DNA of 64,000 nucleotides from contig CALEMW010000220.1 of the NCBI GenBank assembly GCA_937910695.1, forward strand, positions 62,001-126,000, in the 5' to 3' direction. Position numbers and translations under genes: made by a program. Each line of letters opens with the position of its first letter. Position 1 is the stretch's first letter. Shown piece after piece: positions 1 to 9,180 of the stretch. The stretch comes from an uncultured bacterium. Lineage in GTDB: Bacteria; Krumholzibacteriota; Krumholzibacteriia; LZORAL124-64-63. Under the pieces are notes generated by a model, which did no database searches, had not been told where the DNA came from, and saw nothing but the letters and a program-made list of their open reading frames with translations.

Positions 1-1191
1 ACGCGATGCGTGCACGGCACCAGCCGCAACGACGCCCGCTGGCGCAAGTCACGTCCGGTTTCGACCCCCATTTTCCAGACATCGACCTTCGCCTTCGAGA
101 ACGCAGACCACGGTGCCGCCATCTTCGCCGGCGAAAACGACGGCTTCCTCTACACGCGCCTCGGCAATCCCACCCAGGAGGCACTCGAGGATCGCATGGC
201 CGCCATCGAAGGCGGCGAAGCCGGACTCGCTCTGGCCAGCGGCATGGCCGCGGCGACAACCGCTGTGCTGACCCTGTGCGAGAGCGGTGATCACATCGTC
301 TCCGGCGATACGCTGTACGGCGGCACCCACCAGCTCTTTACCCACACCTTGCCCCGCCTCGGCATCCGAGTCACCGAAGTGAAGGCCGACGATCCCGCCA
401 ATTTCGCCGCCGCCATCACCGAGAAGACGAAGCTCGTCTATCTCGAGTCCCCGGCCAATCCGACCCTCGTGCTCACCGACATCGCTGCGGTGGCCGCAGT
501 GGCCCACGAACACGGCATCCCGGTACTCGTGGACAACACGTTCTGCACGCCGTACCTGCAACGTCCCCTCGAACTCGGCGCCGACATCGTGCTGCACAGC
601 GCCACCAAGTACATCGGCGGTCACGGCGACGCCATCGCCGGCGTCCTGGTCGGCAGCGAAGAATTCATCACCCGCGCCCGCTTCGAAACCCTGCGGGATG
701 TGGGCGGCTGCATCTCGCCGTTCAACGCCTGGCTGCTGATCCGCGGCCTGAAGACCCTGCCGGTCCGCATGGACCGCCATTGCGCCAACGCTGCCCTCGT
801 CGCCGAGTGGCTCGAAACCCAGCCGATGGTCACGAAGGTCATCTACCCCGGACTGAAAAGCCATCCTCAGCACGAGCTGGCGAAGCGGCAGCAGAGCGGT
901 TTCGGCGGACTGGTGAGTTTCCATGTGGCCGGCAACGACGTGTTGACCCCGCGCGAGGCGGGAAAAGTCGTGATGGACAATGTGGAGCTCTGTACGCTGG
1001 CTGTCAGCTTGGGCGATGTCGACAGCCTGATCGAGCACCCCGGCACCATGACGCACTCCACCTACTCGGAGGAAGAATTGCTGAATGTGGGGATCGATCC
1101 GGCGATGATCCGTCTCTCGGTCGGTCTGGAGGATCCACAGGACATCATCGCCGATCTCGCACAGGCCCTGGGGCGGATCCAGACGACTTGA
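1..1191 (+). CDS. Cys/Met metabolism PLP enzyme, methionine gamma-lyase / cystathionine gamma-synthase family (5' end off window)
   Basis: This is a fold-type I PLP enzyme that acts on sulfur amino acids in the cytoplasm. The frame is open to base 1. A GTG at base 10 would give 393 aa, but the usual N-terminal residues run off the edge, so I treat the gene as partial. Numbering from that GTG, Lys200 in HSATKYIGGHGD is the Schiff-base lysine. The motifs YTRLGNPT, EGGEAGLALASGM and ESPANP are well kept, and the C-terminal SLGDVDSLIEHPGTMTHS is typical of the family. The overall sequence most resembles methionine gamma-lyase (EC 4.4.1.11). However, the cysteine that marks that enzyme (LYGC) is Gly105 here (LYGGT), as in cystathionine gamma-lyases and homoserine sulfhydrylases. 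The family is certain; the reaction is not. Confidence 0.85.
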   Translation, partial: TRCVHGTSRNDARWRKSRPVSTPIFQTSTFAFENADHGAAIFAGENDGFLYTRLGNPTQEALEDRMAAIEGGEAGLALASGMAAATTAVLTLCESGDHIVSGDTLYGGTHQLFTHTLPRLGIRVTEVKADDPANFAAAITEKTKLVYLESPANPTLVLTDIAAVAAVAHEHGIPVLVDNTFCTPYLQRPLELGADIVLHSATKYIGGHGDAIAGVLVGSEEFITRARFETLRDVGGCISPFNAWLLIRGLKTLPVRMDRHCANAALVAEWLETQPMVTKVIYPGLKSHPQHELAKRQQSGFGGLVSFHVAGNDVLTPREAGKVVMDNVELCTLAVSLGDVDSLIEHPGTMTHSTYSEEELLNVGIDPAMIRLSVGLEDPQDIIADLAQALGRIQTT

Positions 1192-1230
1192 CGGTTGTCA
1201 TGTGGCTCCCGATCAGGTTTTAATACCGCT

Positions 1231-1710
1231 ATGGTCGAACGCTCCTCCGACGATGGAATCATCCATTTCTCAACGTTCAACAGACCATCGAAGGACCTCG
1301 ATGCCGAAACCTTCGTCGCCGGGCTGCTCAAGCTGGTGCCGAAGTCCATGTTCTTCCTGCTACCCGTCTTCGCGGCGGTGCTGGCGGTCATCTACTGGCG
1401 CTCCCACCGCAAGTTCATCGAACACCTGGTATTCTCCTTGCACTACCACGCCTTCCTTTTTCTACTGTTCGCCATTGCCCTTATCGTCGACCAGAACGCA
1501 TTCCACATCACGGTCTTCTTCGGCATGCAAGTGTACCTTTTCTTCGCCCTTCGCCGCATCTACACCCAGGGTTGGTGGAAGACAGGCCTCAAGTTCTTCC
1601 TGCTGACCGGCACCTACAACGCCATCCTCTTCACATTGCTTGTCATCGTCGCGGTGTCCACAGCTCAGCTCATGGAATTACGGGAGACCCACCCGATGCT
1701 GGTGCAATAG
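1231..1710 (+). CDS. Short DUF3667-like membrane protein
   Basis: The product is about 159 aa with roughly three hydrophobic segments: FFLLPVFAAVLAVIYW, FSLHYHAFLFLLFAIALIV and FFLLTGTYNAILFTLLVIVAV. The stretch HRKFIEHLVFSLHYHAFLFLL matches what I remember of DUF3667 proteins. Those usually carry an N-terminal zinc ribbon and are longer, so this is either a short variant or an N-terminally trimmed copy. The ORF track starts at a TTG (1195), three bases after the preceding stop. I prefer the ATG at 1231, although neither has a clear ribosome-binding site. It follows the PLP lyase on the same strand and ends at a bidirectional terminator. The function is unknown. Confidence 0.6.
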   Translation: MVERSSDDGIIHFSTFNRPSKDLDAETFVAGLLKLVPKSMFFLLPVFAAVLAVIYWRSHRKFIEHLVFSLHYHAFLFLLFAIALIVDQNAFHITVFFGMQVYLFFALRRIYTQGWWKTGLKFFLLTGTYNAILFTLLVIVAVSTAQLMELRETHPMLVQ

Positions 1711-1747
1711 ATCCTCAATTAGATCCGGATCTTGCCGCCATGAAAGA

Positions 1748-1776
1748 AGCCCCTCGAATCGATGATTCGAGGGGCT
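1748..1776. terminator. Bidirectional intrinsic terminator
   Basis: A perfect 13-bp inverted repeat, AGCCCCTCGAATC / GATTCGAGGGGCT, encloses a 3-nt loop. It lies between two convergent genes, the DUF3667-like gene and ctpA, and can serve both. The flanks are only moderately T-rich. Confidence 0.8.
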
Positions 1777-1797
1777 ATAGGCTTATTTAGGCAGGAA

Positions 1798-3483
1798 TCA
1801 GTGGACGGTCGCCGTCTCCGCTTCAGACTCCGTATCAGCGGCGACACGTTCAGAAGCCCACTCGTCGGCCAGCTTGATCAGATCTGCCGTGGTGGAAACG
1901 CGACGGAAGAGATCAAGGGCTTCCTGGAGCTGCACGTCGTCCTCGATGGCGACCCGGTAGGCGGCTTCCTGACCGAACTTCAGCCTCATGAGCTCTCGGC
2001 GCAGGCCCTTGGCGATGTAGTCATGCTCTTCGGCCAGCAGTTCGGAAGTGAGTTCGAGCTCATAGACCTCGAGGTACTCCGGAAGTTTTTCGCGAGTTGC
2101 GAGGAAGTCGTGGAACTCGGCGATCAAGGCATCGTCGGGCACCAGGTCCCTGGGCACCTCGTGATGCGCGGCCCACTTCGTGGCGAATTGGAAGAGGCTG
2201 TAGTCGCGCTCGATGGCCACCTCGAAATCACCAAGGAACGGCTGCTCGATTTCGATGTCGGGGGTGATGCCGCCGCCACCGTAGATAATCCGACCGCCGT
2301 CGGTTTGGAACTGTTCCTTCGGCTCACTATCTAGTTCGACCTCGTCCGCCGGATCGGTGGGAGCCGTTTCGGTCAGATCGATGGAATCGTCACGGTGGCG
2401 GTCCTTGTGGATGGAGCGTCCCGACGGAGTGTAGTACTTGGCCGTGGTCAGCTTGAGAGCACGATCCTCGGTGAGCGGAAAGACAGTCTGCACGGAGCCC
2501 TTGCCGAAGCTGGTCTTCCCCACGACCAGACCGCGATCATGGTCCTGTACGGCGGCCGAAACGATCTCGCTGGCCGATGCCGAAGCACCGTTGATCATCA
2601 CGATCAGGGGCAGCGTTTCTGTTCCGGGCGCCCCGTGGTCCTCGGAATAATAGCTGCGGTTTTGATTCCGCAGACGGCCCTTGGTGTAGACGATGAGATC
2701 ACCCTGATCGAGGAACATCTCGCTCACGGCGCAGGCCGCATCGAGTAGCCCACCCGGATTCCAGCGCAGGTCGAGCAAAATGCCGCGGGCGCCGGCGGCC
2801 TTGAGGTCGTCGATGGCGATGCTCAACTCTTCGGCTGTGGTACGTGCGAAATTCTGGATCCGCACATAGCCGATGTCGTCGATCATGAAGGCATAGGGAA
2901 CGCTTTCGACCTTGATGATGTCACGCACGATCGTCAGCGGGATCGGTTTCTCGAAGCCCTCGCGTTCAATGGTGATATTCACAGCCGTACCCGGCTCGCC
3001 CCGAAGCAGCTTGACCGCTTCGTTGCTCGTGAAGTCGCGCGTCGTGTCGCCCTCGATCTCGATGATCTTGTCGCCTCCCTGGACACCCATGAGAAACGCC
3101 GGCGTACCTTCGATCGGCGAAACGACCGTCGGGTAATGATCCCGGATGTTGATCGTGATGCCCAGGCCGCCGAATTCGCCTTCGGTGGACATCATCAGGT
3201 CGTCGTAGTGAACCGGCGGCAAGTACTGGGAGTGCTCGTCCAGATACTCCATCATACCGGTAATACCGGATTCCAGGAGTTCGTAGGGATCCACATCATC
3301 CACGTAGTTGTAGTAGACCCGCTCGTAGACCGCGCCGAGGATCTTGATGCCCTCGAGGAACTGCTGCCGACTCGTTCCACCCTCCTGGGTGGCCAGAGCC
3401 TGACCGGCCAGCAAGGTGAGCAGGGCGACCAGAACAAGCAGAGGAATGGGACGGCGCAGGCTCAAGATGTTACGACACATCAT
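1798..3483 (-). CDS. ctpA: C-terminal processing peptidase, S41 family (CtpA/Prc-like)
   Basis: This periplasmic serine protease cleaves near the C-termini of proteins. With the start at 3483 it has 561 aa. An N-terminal signal (LLVLVALLTLLAGQALA) is followed by a PDZ domain at about residues 105-185 (GGLGITINIR...GGDKIIEIEGD). The protease core has NGASASASEI and GKTSFGKGSVQT, giving a Ser303/Lys328 dyad at the 25-residue spacing seen in Prc. The track starts 20 codons earlier at 3543, where the ATG overlaps the tmk stop as TAATG. AGGAAAGAG lies 6 nt before the ATG at 3483, and that start puts the signal peptide at the N-terminus, so I chose it. The C-terminal 200 residues are charged and helical. 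It is the last gene of the tmk run. Confidence 0.92.
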   Translation of the reverse strand: MMCRNILSLRRPIPLLVLVALLTLLAGQALATQEGGTSRQQFLEGIKILGAVYERVYYNYVDDVDPYELLESGITGMMEYLDEHSQYLPPVHYDDLMMSTEGEFGGLGITINIRDHYPTVVSPIEGTPAFLMGVQGGDKIIEIEGDTTRDFTSNEAVKLLRGEPGTAVNITIEREGFEKPIPLTIVRDIIKVESVPYAFMIDDIGYVRIQNFARTTAEELSIAIDDLKAAGARGILLDLRWNPGGLLDAACAVSEMFLDQGDLIVYTKGRLRNQNRSYYSEDHGAPGTETLPLIVMINGASASASEIVSAAVQDHDRGLVVGKTSFGKGSVQTVFPLTEDRALKLTTAKYYTPSGRSIHKDRHRDDSIDLTETAPTDPADEVELDSEPKEQFQTDGGRIIYGGGGITPDIEIEQPFLGDFEVAIERDYSLFQFATKWAAHHEVPRDLVPDDALIAEFHDFLATREKLPEYLEVYELELTSELLAEEHDYIAKGLRRELMRLKFGQEAAYRVAIEDDVQLQEALDLFRRVSTTADLIKLADEWASERVAADTESEAETATVH

Positions 3484-3542
3484 GTTGACTCTTTCCTGGA
3501 CTGAGTGGGGATCACCATGGCCTCCTGCACACGGGTACTCCA

Positions 3543-4205
3543 TTATAGGCCGGTCAGCAAATCATGTTCCACGATACGCAAATTTTCGAGGGTCTGTTCC
3601 AACATGATGTCAGGAGTTGTGGAAGCATCGATGAGTCGAAAGCGACGCACGTTCGATTCGGCCATTCCACGATAAGCGTCGTATACCCTTTCGTGAAAGG
3701 CTGCATCCTCTAGTTCGAGGCGATCACGATCACGATCCCCCATACGCGCCCGGCCAAGAGCCGGCGGCAACAGACAGAGGAAGGTCAGGTCGGGCACCGC
3801 ATCGCCGACTGCGAATTGATTGAGTTCGTCGACAACCTCGGCCCCCAATTCGCGTCCGCCGCCCTGGTAGGCAACCGATGCATCGGCATAGCGGTCGCAG
3901 ATCACGATCCGACCCTCATCGAGAGCGGGCAGAATGATCTGCCGGACCAGCTGGGCGCGGCTCGCCACCATCAACAGCAATTCCGTTTCACGGGTCTGTT
4001 CGGGCAGGTCGGGATCCAACAGAACATCACGGATCCGTTCACCGACACGAGTCCCGCCAGGTTCCCGAGTGACGAGCGGAGCCGGACCGCAGGCCGTGAG
4101 GCGCTCCGCCAGGGAAGATATCAAAGTGGACTTGCCGCTCCCCTCGGGGCCCTCGAAGGTGATCAGCAGGCCGGGCCGGCCGTGGACGGAGCTGAGTTCA
4201 GGCAC
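3543..4205 (-). CDS. tmk: Thymidylate kinase
   Basis: Tmk phosphorylates dTMP to dTDP (EC 2.7.4.9). The protein has 220 aa, normal for the family. The P-loop GPEGSGKST lies at residues 19-27, and the DR(Y/H) motif (CDRYADASVAYQGGGREL) and a lid region follow. The GTG start at 4205 is preceded by GGGAG. The longer ORF in the track reads through the previous gene and lacks homology there. The gene overlaps the end of the CDP-alcohol phosphatidyltransferase gene by 8 bp, which suggests translational coupling. Confidence 0.93.
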   Translation of the reverse strand: MPELSSVHGRPGLLITFEGPEGSGKSTLISSLAERLTACGPAPLVTREPGGTRVGERIRDVLLDPDLPEQTRETELLLMVASRAQLVRQIILPALDEGRIVICDRYADASVAYQGGGRELGAEVVDELNQFAVGDAVPDLTFLCLLPPALGRARMGDRDRDRLELEDAAFHERVYDAYRGMAESNVRRFRLIDASTTPDIMLEQTLENLRIVEHDLLTGL

Positions 4206-4794
4206 CTTCGTTTTCTCCCAGATCGCGACACACGCTCCAAATCCGTTGCACTGTCGTCGCCCAGGTGGCGACCACGAGGACAGCAACGACCAGCGACAGG
4301 ATTCCCCCACCGAGAAGCATGCCCCCGATCACAAGGACCATCCGCTCGGGACGCTGCAACCAACCCCCGTAGCAGGTTGTGCCCAATCCTTCAGCCCGGG
4401 CGCGGGCGTAACTGGTCGTCAGCGAGCCGGCCAGGGCTAGCAAGCAGAACAGTGCCGTCCTGTCGTTGAAGGCCTGCATGTAGTACCAGGCCAGTCCGGC
4501 GAACAGGGCAGATTCAGCCAAACGGTCGAAATTGGAGTCGAGAAAGGCACCCTGCTTGGATTCTCGACCCTGAAGACGGGCCAGATCGCCATCGAGCATG
4601 TCGAAGGCCGATCCGATCAGCAGTACGATCGCACCCAGGAAAAGACGCCCGTCGGAGGCGATCCAGGCGGCGGCGAAGCTGATGAGCAGTCCGATGATCG
4701 ACACCATGTTCGGTGAGAGACCCAGGCGATCGAGGGCCAGGACCAGGGGGCGCACCCAGGCGCGTGCCTGTTTTTTCATTTCGTTGCGATCCAT
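4198..4794 (-). CDS. CDP-alcohol phosphatidyltransferase (PgsA-like)
   Basis: This integral membrane enzyme transfers a phosphatidyl group from CDP-diacylglycerol to an alcohol. The signature DGxxAR...GxxxDxxxD is complete (DGDLARLQGRESKQGAFLDSNFD), and several hydrophobic helices follow over 198 aa. The acceptor (glycerol phosphate, inositol phosphate or other) cannot be read from the sequence. The name PgsA-like reflects family only. An inositol-phosphate acceptor is worth considering because an Aur1-like enzyme lies elsewhere in the window. The ATG at 4794 shares bases with the rsmI stop (TGATG). A GTG one codon upstream is an alternative start. Confidence 0.85.
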   Translation of the reverse strand: MDRNEMKKQARAWVRPLVLALDRLGLSPNMVSIIGLLISFAAAWIASDGRLFLGAIVLLIGSAFDMLDGDLARLQGRESKQGAFLDSNFDRLAESALFAGLAWYYMQAFNDRTALFCLLALAGSLTTSYARARAEGLGTTCYGGWLQRPERMVLVIGGMLLGGGILSLVVAVLVVATWATTVQRIWSVCRDLGENEGA

Positions 4795-5525
4795 CACTCG
4801 CTCCTTCCGGCGGGAGTTCCCCGCAGCAACAGGACGAGCTCACCCTTGAGCCGGGGTCCGTCCATCAGTTCGAGTAGTTCGGCGGCTGTGCCGCGCAGGA
4901 CTTCCTCATGCAGTTTCGTCAATTCGCGAGCTATGGCCAACTCCCTATCCGGCGCCAGTTCCTGCAGAGCCACGAGGGTCTTGCGGATACGATGCACCGA
5001 CTCGAGCAAGACGACGGTACCGCGTTCAGCCAATGCTTCCGATAGAAATGTACGCAGCCGCCCCGATTTCCGCGGAGTGTAGCCGCAGAACAGGAACCGG
5101 TCGGTCGGAAGACCCGACAGCACCAACCCGGTCAACACGCTCGAAGGACCCGGCACCACCGTGTAGGCCAGATCTGCTTCCCGCAAAGCCCGAACCAGAA
5201 CGAAGCCGGGGTCCGCCACGGCGGGCATCCCGGCATCGCTGACCAGAGCCACTCGCCCACCAGCCTGCAACCGTTCGATCACCCGGGGCGTCTGGCGCTC
5301 CTTGTTGTGGTCGTGATAGGGTTGGAGATGCGTGGTCAGGCCATAGCGGCTAAACAATCTTCGAGTATGTCGCGTGTCTTCGGCGAGGACAAGATCGACG
5401 CCGTCAAGCACGGCCAGTGCCCTCAGGGAGATATCGGCCAGGTTGCCGATGGGAGTGGCCACCAGCCAGCACAGTCCCGCCGGGAGATCCACAACGGGCA
5501 GTTCGATGGTGGACAATCCGCTCAT
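4794..5525 (-). CDS. rsmI: 16S rRNA (cytidine(1402)-2'-O)-methyltransferase
   Basis: RsmI uses SAM to methylate the 2'-OH of C1402 in the ribosomal decoding centre. The 243-aa protein shows the tetrapyrrole-methylase fold motifs in order: LVATPIGNLADISLRAL, LAEDTRHTRRLF, VALVSDAGMPAVADPG and VPGPSSVLTGLVLSGLP. The start is the ATG at 5525, one base after the nadE stop. The track's extension into nadE is spurious. It is slightly shorter at the C-terminus than the E. coli enzyme. Confidence 0.93.
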   Translation of the reverse strand: MSGLSTIELPVVDLPAGLCWLVATPIGNLADISLRALAVLDGVDLVLAEDTRHTRRLFSRYGLTTHLQPYHDHNKERQTPRVIERLQAGGRVALVSDAGMPAVADPGFVLVRALREADLAYTVVPGPSSVLTGLVLSGLPTDRFLFCGYTPRKSGRLRTFLSEALAERGTVVLLESVHRIRKTLVALQELAPDRELAIARELTKLHEEVLRGTAAELLELMDGPRLKGELVLLLRGTPAGRSE

Positions 5526-5526
5526 C

Positions 5527-6360
5527 TCAGACCCGTTTCCGCAGGGCGTCGAGGTTCGGCAGCGGCCTCTCGGCGACCACGGCGTAGGGCACCGGCAACC
5601 ACTTGAAGGCCTGGGCCAGAACACGCCGACGCACCTCGCTCACAAGGTTCTTGTCGTAGCCGAGGCTCACGAGCTGCTGGTCGCCGAGATCATCGTCGAT
5701 CATATGGTGAAGAAGACGGTCGGCTTCGGCGTAGGTGAAGCCCAGCTCTCCTTCGTCGGTCTGATCTTCCCAGAGGTCGGCACTCGGGGCCTTGGTCAGT
5801 ACGATTTCAGGGAGTTCGAGGTGCCGAGCCAGCAGCCTGACTTCAGCCTTGTAAAGGTCGCCCAGCGGGTTGAGGGCGAAAGCCGCGTCGCCGTGCAGGG
5901 TCGCGTAGCCCAGCAGGGTTTCGGTGCGGTTGCCCGTGCCCAGCACCAGTCTGCCGTCGCGGGCGGAGAGATCGTAGAGCATGATCATGCGACAGCGGGC
6001 CATCACGTTGCCGCGGCGCAGCAGGGCGTCTTCCGGAATTCCGGCCAGAAAGGAGTCGGCCATGTCGGTGATCTCGTGATATTCGCTCTCGATCCCGAGG
6101 TGTTCGGCCACGGCCTTGGCATCGGACAACGAGTCGGGATGACTGGTGCGGTAGGGCATGAAGACACCCAGAACACTCTCAGCGCCCAAGGCCCGCACAG
6201 CCAGGGCAGCCGCAACTGCGGAATCGATGCCGCCGCTCAGACCGATCACGACACCTGCAGCGCCGGCGGCGGCCAGGGTTTCACGGATGAATCCACAACA
6301 GATCTCCGTCGTCATCTCGGGCTCGACGATCCAGTCAGGATCGGATGTCTTTGGGACCAT
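5527..6360 (-). CDS. nadE: NAD+ synthase, ammonia-dependent type
   Basis: NadE makes NAD+ from deamido-NAD+, ATP and ammonia (EC 6.3.1.5). The 277-aa protein has the ATP-pyrophosphatase loop SGGIDS at residues 42-47, then VLGTGNRTETLLGY, HGDAAFALNPLGDLYK and KAPSADLWEDQTDEGELGFTY, all family hallmarks. There is no glutaminase domain. The ATG at 6360 has GAGGAGAA 8 nt upstream, inside the end of trkH. The 529-aa ORF in the track runs antiparallel through trkH in another frame and is not real upstream of this ATG. Confidence 0.94.
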   Translation of the reverse strand: MVPKTSDPDWIVEPEMTTEICCGFIRETLAAAGAAGVVIGLSGGIDSAVAAALAVRALGAESVLGVFMPYRTSHPDSLSDAKAVAEHLGIESEYHEITDMADSFLAGIPEDALLRRGNVMARCRMIMLYDLSARDGRLVLGTGNRTETLLGYATLHGDAAFALNPLGDLYKAEVRLLARHLELPEIVLTKAPSADLWEDQTDEGELGFTYAEADRLLHHMIDDDLGDQQLVSLGYDKNLVSEVRRRVLAQAFKWLPVPYAVVAERPLPNLDALRKRV

Positions 6361-6374
6361 TCCTTGGTTCTCCT

Positions 6375-7835
6375 CTATACTCTGCGCCAGGTGGACGGCA
6401 TCAACAGCACAAGCACGGTATACAGCTCCAGGCGACCGATGAGCATCATCAGCACCAGAAGCCACTTTTCGGCACCGCTCATGAAGGCGAAGTTGCAGGT
6501 CGGTCCTACGTCGCCGAGGCCGGGGCCGATGTTGCCCAGGGTCGCCGCAGTGGCGCCCACCGCCGTTACGATATCCCTTCCGGCCAAGGTGAGCAACAGC
6601 GTGCCGGCGACGAACACGGTCATGAAGAGCAGGAAGAACCCCAGCACGTTCGTGGACAGGGCGGGGGTGACGGCGCGCTCGTTGAACCACAGCGTGATCA
6701 CCGCACGGGGATGGACGAGCTTCTTCATCTCCGCCAAGGCGTGTTTCATGAGCAACAGGATACGCATCATCTTGATGCCGCCGCCGGTCGATCCTGCGCA
6801 ACCCCCGATGGCCATCAGCAGGAGCAACACCGTGTGGGTGAACGGAGGCCACAGGGCATAGTCGGCTGATCCATAGCCGGTGGTTGTGCCTATCGAGACG
6901 ACCTGGAACACGGCGGCCCGGATGTTGGCTTCGTAGCCTTGGATGAGACCGGAACGCAACAGGACGCCGAAGACGAGCAGCGAAGCGCCCAAGGTCACGA
7001 AGGTGTAGAAGCGGAATTCGTCGTCTTTCCAGTAGATCCGGAAACGTCCCGTCAGAGCGACGTAGTGAAGCGAGAAGTTCACGCCCGCCAGGAACATGAA
7101 CACGACGATGATCCATTCCACAGCCGGCGAGGCGAACCCGCCGACGCTGGAGTCGAGGGTCGAAAACCCTCCGGTGGCCATGGTCGTGAAAGCATGGCAG
7201 ACGGCGTTGAAGACCGACATGCCGCCGACGAGCCAGAGCAACAGGACTTCAAGACCCGTGATCAGTACGTAGACGCCCCACAACAGACGCGCCGTAGCGC
7301 TGATCCGGCTCGAAAGGCGATCCGGAGACGGACCGGGCGACTCGGCTCGGAACAGCTGCATGCCGCCCACACCGAGCAGGGGCAGAATCGCCAGGGCCAA
7401 CACGACGATTCCCATGCCCCCGAGCCACTGGATCAACGACCGCCAGAAAAGCACTGCATGGTGCGATGCACCGACACCCTCGATGTCGGTCATGATGGTC
7501 GACCCTGTGGTGGTGAAACCCGAGATCGATTCGAAGATTGCGTCGGTGAAGTTCGGAATGCTCCCGGTCCCCACGAAGGGCACCGCACCGAGAACGCCCA
7601 CGGCGATCCAACCCAGCGAGACGATGGCGAAACCCTCGCGGTGTCGTAGTTCCGGATTGCGACGGCCCAGCCACATGAGGCCGGCGCCTGCGACAGCACC
7701 ACCGAGGGCGGCGAGGACGAAGACGTTCCAGTCACCCTCGCCGTAGTACAGATCGACGGCGGCGGGTAGGAGCAGCGCTCCCGCCGTCACCAGCAGGAGA
7801 AAGCCCAGCACACGTCCGATGCCACGGAGATTCAT
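6375..7835 (-). CDS. trkH: Trk-type potassium uptake channel subunit
   Basis: TrkH is the membrane pore of a K+ uptake system. The 486-aa protein has many hydrophobic helices and four P-loop filter regions: TTTGSTIMTD, TMATGGFSTLD, GTTTGYGSADY and LGNIGPGLGDVGP. Each carries the glycine expected in the selectivity filter. The start ATG lies 1 nt after the trkA stop, so the two subunits are co-translated. The final residues overlap the ribosome-binding site of nadE. Confidence 0.95.
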   Translation of the reverse strand: MNLRGIGRVLGFLLLVTAGALLLPAAVDLYYGEGDWNVFVLAALGGAVAGAGLMWLGRRNPELRHREGFAIVSLGWIAVGVLGAVPFVGTGSIPNFTDAIFESISGFTTTGSTIMTDIEGVGASHHAVLFWRSLIQWLGGMGIVVLALAILPLLGVGGMQLFRAESPGPSPDRLSSRISATARLLWGVYVLITGLEVLLLWLVGGMSVFNAVCHAFTTMATGGFSTLDSSVGGFASPAVEWIIVVFMFLAGVNFSLHYVALTGRFRIYWKDDEFRFYTFVTLGASLLVFGVLLRSGLIQGYEANIRAAVFQVVSIGTTTGYGSADYALWPPFTHTVLLLLMAIGGCAGSTGGGIKMMRILLLMKHALAEMKKLVHPRAVITLWFNERAVTPALSTNVLGFFLLFMTVFVAGTLLLTLAGRDIVTAVGATAATLGNIGPGLGDVGPTCNFAFMSGAEKWLLVLMMLIGRLELYTVLVLLMPSTWRRV

Positions 7836-7836
7836 C

Positions 7837-9180
7837 TCATCGTCCCTGGGAGAAAAACGATTCCACGGCGGCAGCGCCTGCCGGCAGGGCGAAGACGACC
7901 ACCTCGTCGCCGACCTGCAGAATCGTATCGCCCCGGGGCGTGACGACCTGGCCGCGCTTGAGCACAGCGCCGATCACCGCATCGCGGGGGAAGTTGATTT
8001 TGGCGAGGGGCTTGTTCAGACACTTGTTCCGCTTGTCGAGACGAAACTGGAGGATCTCCGAGCCGCTGAAGCCCAGGCTGTGGGTGCTCACAACTCCGCC
8101 CCGCTTGACGAAGCGGGCGATGGCGTCGGCGGTGGAGAGGCGCGGAGAGACGGCGGCGTCGACCCCGAGCTGGGACAGCAGGGGCACGTAGTCGGGACGG
8201 TCCACCTGACAGACCGTCTTGCCCACGCCGTGATGGTGGGCCAGCAGACAGGCCATCATGTTGGCTTCCTCGTTGCGGTCCACGGCCACGAAGCCGTCCA
8301 TCGAAGCCACGCCTTCACTCACCAGCAGATCCACGTCGGTGCCGTCGCCGTGGAGTACCAGCACGTGATGAAGCGTTTCGGAGGCTCGGCGGCAGCGCTG
8401 CTCATCATCATCGATGAGTTTCACGTTCACGCCCAGAGCGGTCAGGTCGCGAGCCAGTTCGAGTCCGGTTGTCCCGGCACCGACGATCATCACGTTCTTC
8501 AGTCGGTCGGTCGGCGCGTGGACGTAGGACAACGCCCGATCGACGGCGCCGCGGGCGCCAGCGATATAGACCTGATCTCCTTGCTGGATGACGGTGTCGC
8601 CCCGGGGAATCAGTGTCTCGCCGTTGCGCACGACTGTAATCACCAGGGCCCAGCGGGAGCCGAGGGCCTTTTCCACCTGCTGCAGGGTCTTGCCGACGAC
8701 GAAGGCTGAGTCGTCCACCTTCGCCCCGACGACGCGTACGCGACCGCCGGCGAAATCGTGGACATCGGTGGCAGCGCTTTCCCAGAGGATCTTGCGCATG
8801 GCGCGCACGGCTTCGATGTCGGGGTTGATGGCCAGGTCGATACCGTCGAAGACGAGTTGGTCTCCCCGGTAGTATTCGGGTGAGCGCACACGGGCCACCT
8901 TGACTCTGGCGCCGAGCCGGTGAGCAGTGAGGCTGGAGATGATGTTGGTCTCGTCGGAATCGGTGACTGCGGCGAAGAGGTCGGTGTTGTCCATGCCGAC
9001 ATCTTCGAGAAACCCGGGGTTCACGCCGTTGCCCTCGACGACGCGGCAGTCCAGGTGTTCCTGGGCCTTGACCGCACGATCGTGGTCGAGTTCGATGACC
9101 ACGACGTTGCTCTCGCGGAGACTCACACGACGGGCGAGATCGTCACCCACGGCGCCGGCCCCGACGATCACGATCTTCAT
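7837..9180 (-). CDS. trkA: Trk potassium transporter, NAD-binding regulatory subunit
   Basis: TrkA is the cytoplasmic gating ring of the Trk channel. The 447-aa protein has two RCK_N-RCK_C tandems. The first nucleotide-binding motif is at the N-terminus ([13 protein letters not shown]) and the second is near residue 235 ([14 protein letters not shown]). Each half ends in a TrkA_C region ([15 protein letters not shown] and [15 protein letters not shown]). Its ATG overlaps the threonine aldolase stop as ATGA, and trkH follows directly, so a complete Trk system is encoded here. Confidence 0.95.
   Translation of the reverse strand: MKIVIVGAGAVGDDLARRVSLRESNVVVIELDHDRAVKAQEHLDCRVVEGNGVNPGFLEDVGMDNTDLFAAVTDSDETNIISSLTAHRLGARVKVARVRSPEYYRGDQLVFDGIDLAINPDIEAVRAMRKILWESAATDVHDFAGGRVRVVGAKVDDSAFVVGKTLQQVEKALGSRWALVITVVRNGETLIPRGDTVIQQGDQVYIAGARGAVDRALSYVHAPTDRLKNVMIVGAGTTGLELARDLTALGVNVKLIDDDEQRCRRASETLHHVLVLHGDGTDVDLLVSEGVASMDGFVAVDRNEEANMMACLLAHHHGVGKTVCQVDRPDYVPLLSQLGVDAAVSPRLSTADAIARFVKRGGVVSTHSLGFSGSEILQFRLDKRNKCLNKPLAKINFPRDAVIGAVLKRGQVVTPRGDTILQVGDEVVVFALPAGAAAVESFFSQGR

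Noticed and set aside
5374-6861. 495-aa plus-strand ORF
   Set aside because: It lies opposite rsmI, nadE and trkH, has no ribosome-binding site or domain, and its composition is that of an antisense shadow in GC-rich DNA.
5527-7116. NadE as a 529-aa protein
   Set aside because: The first 252 residues are Arg/His-rich frame-shifted reading of trkH. The ATG at 6360 has a good ribosome-binding site and gives the normal length.
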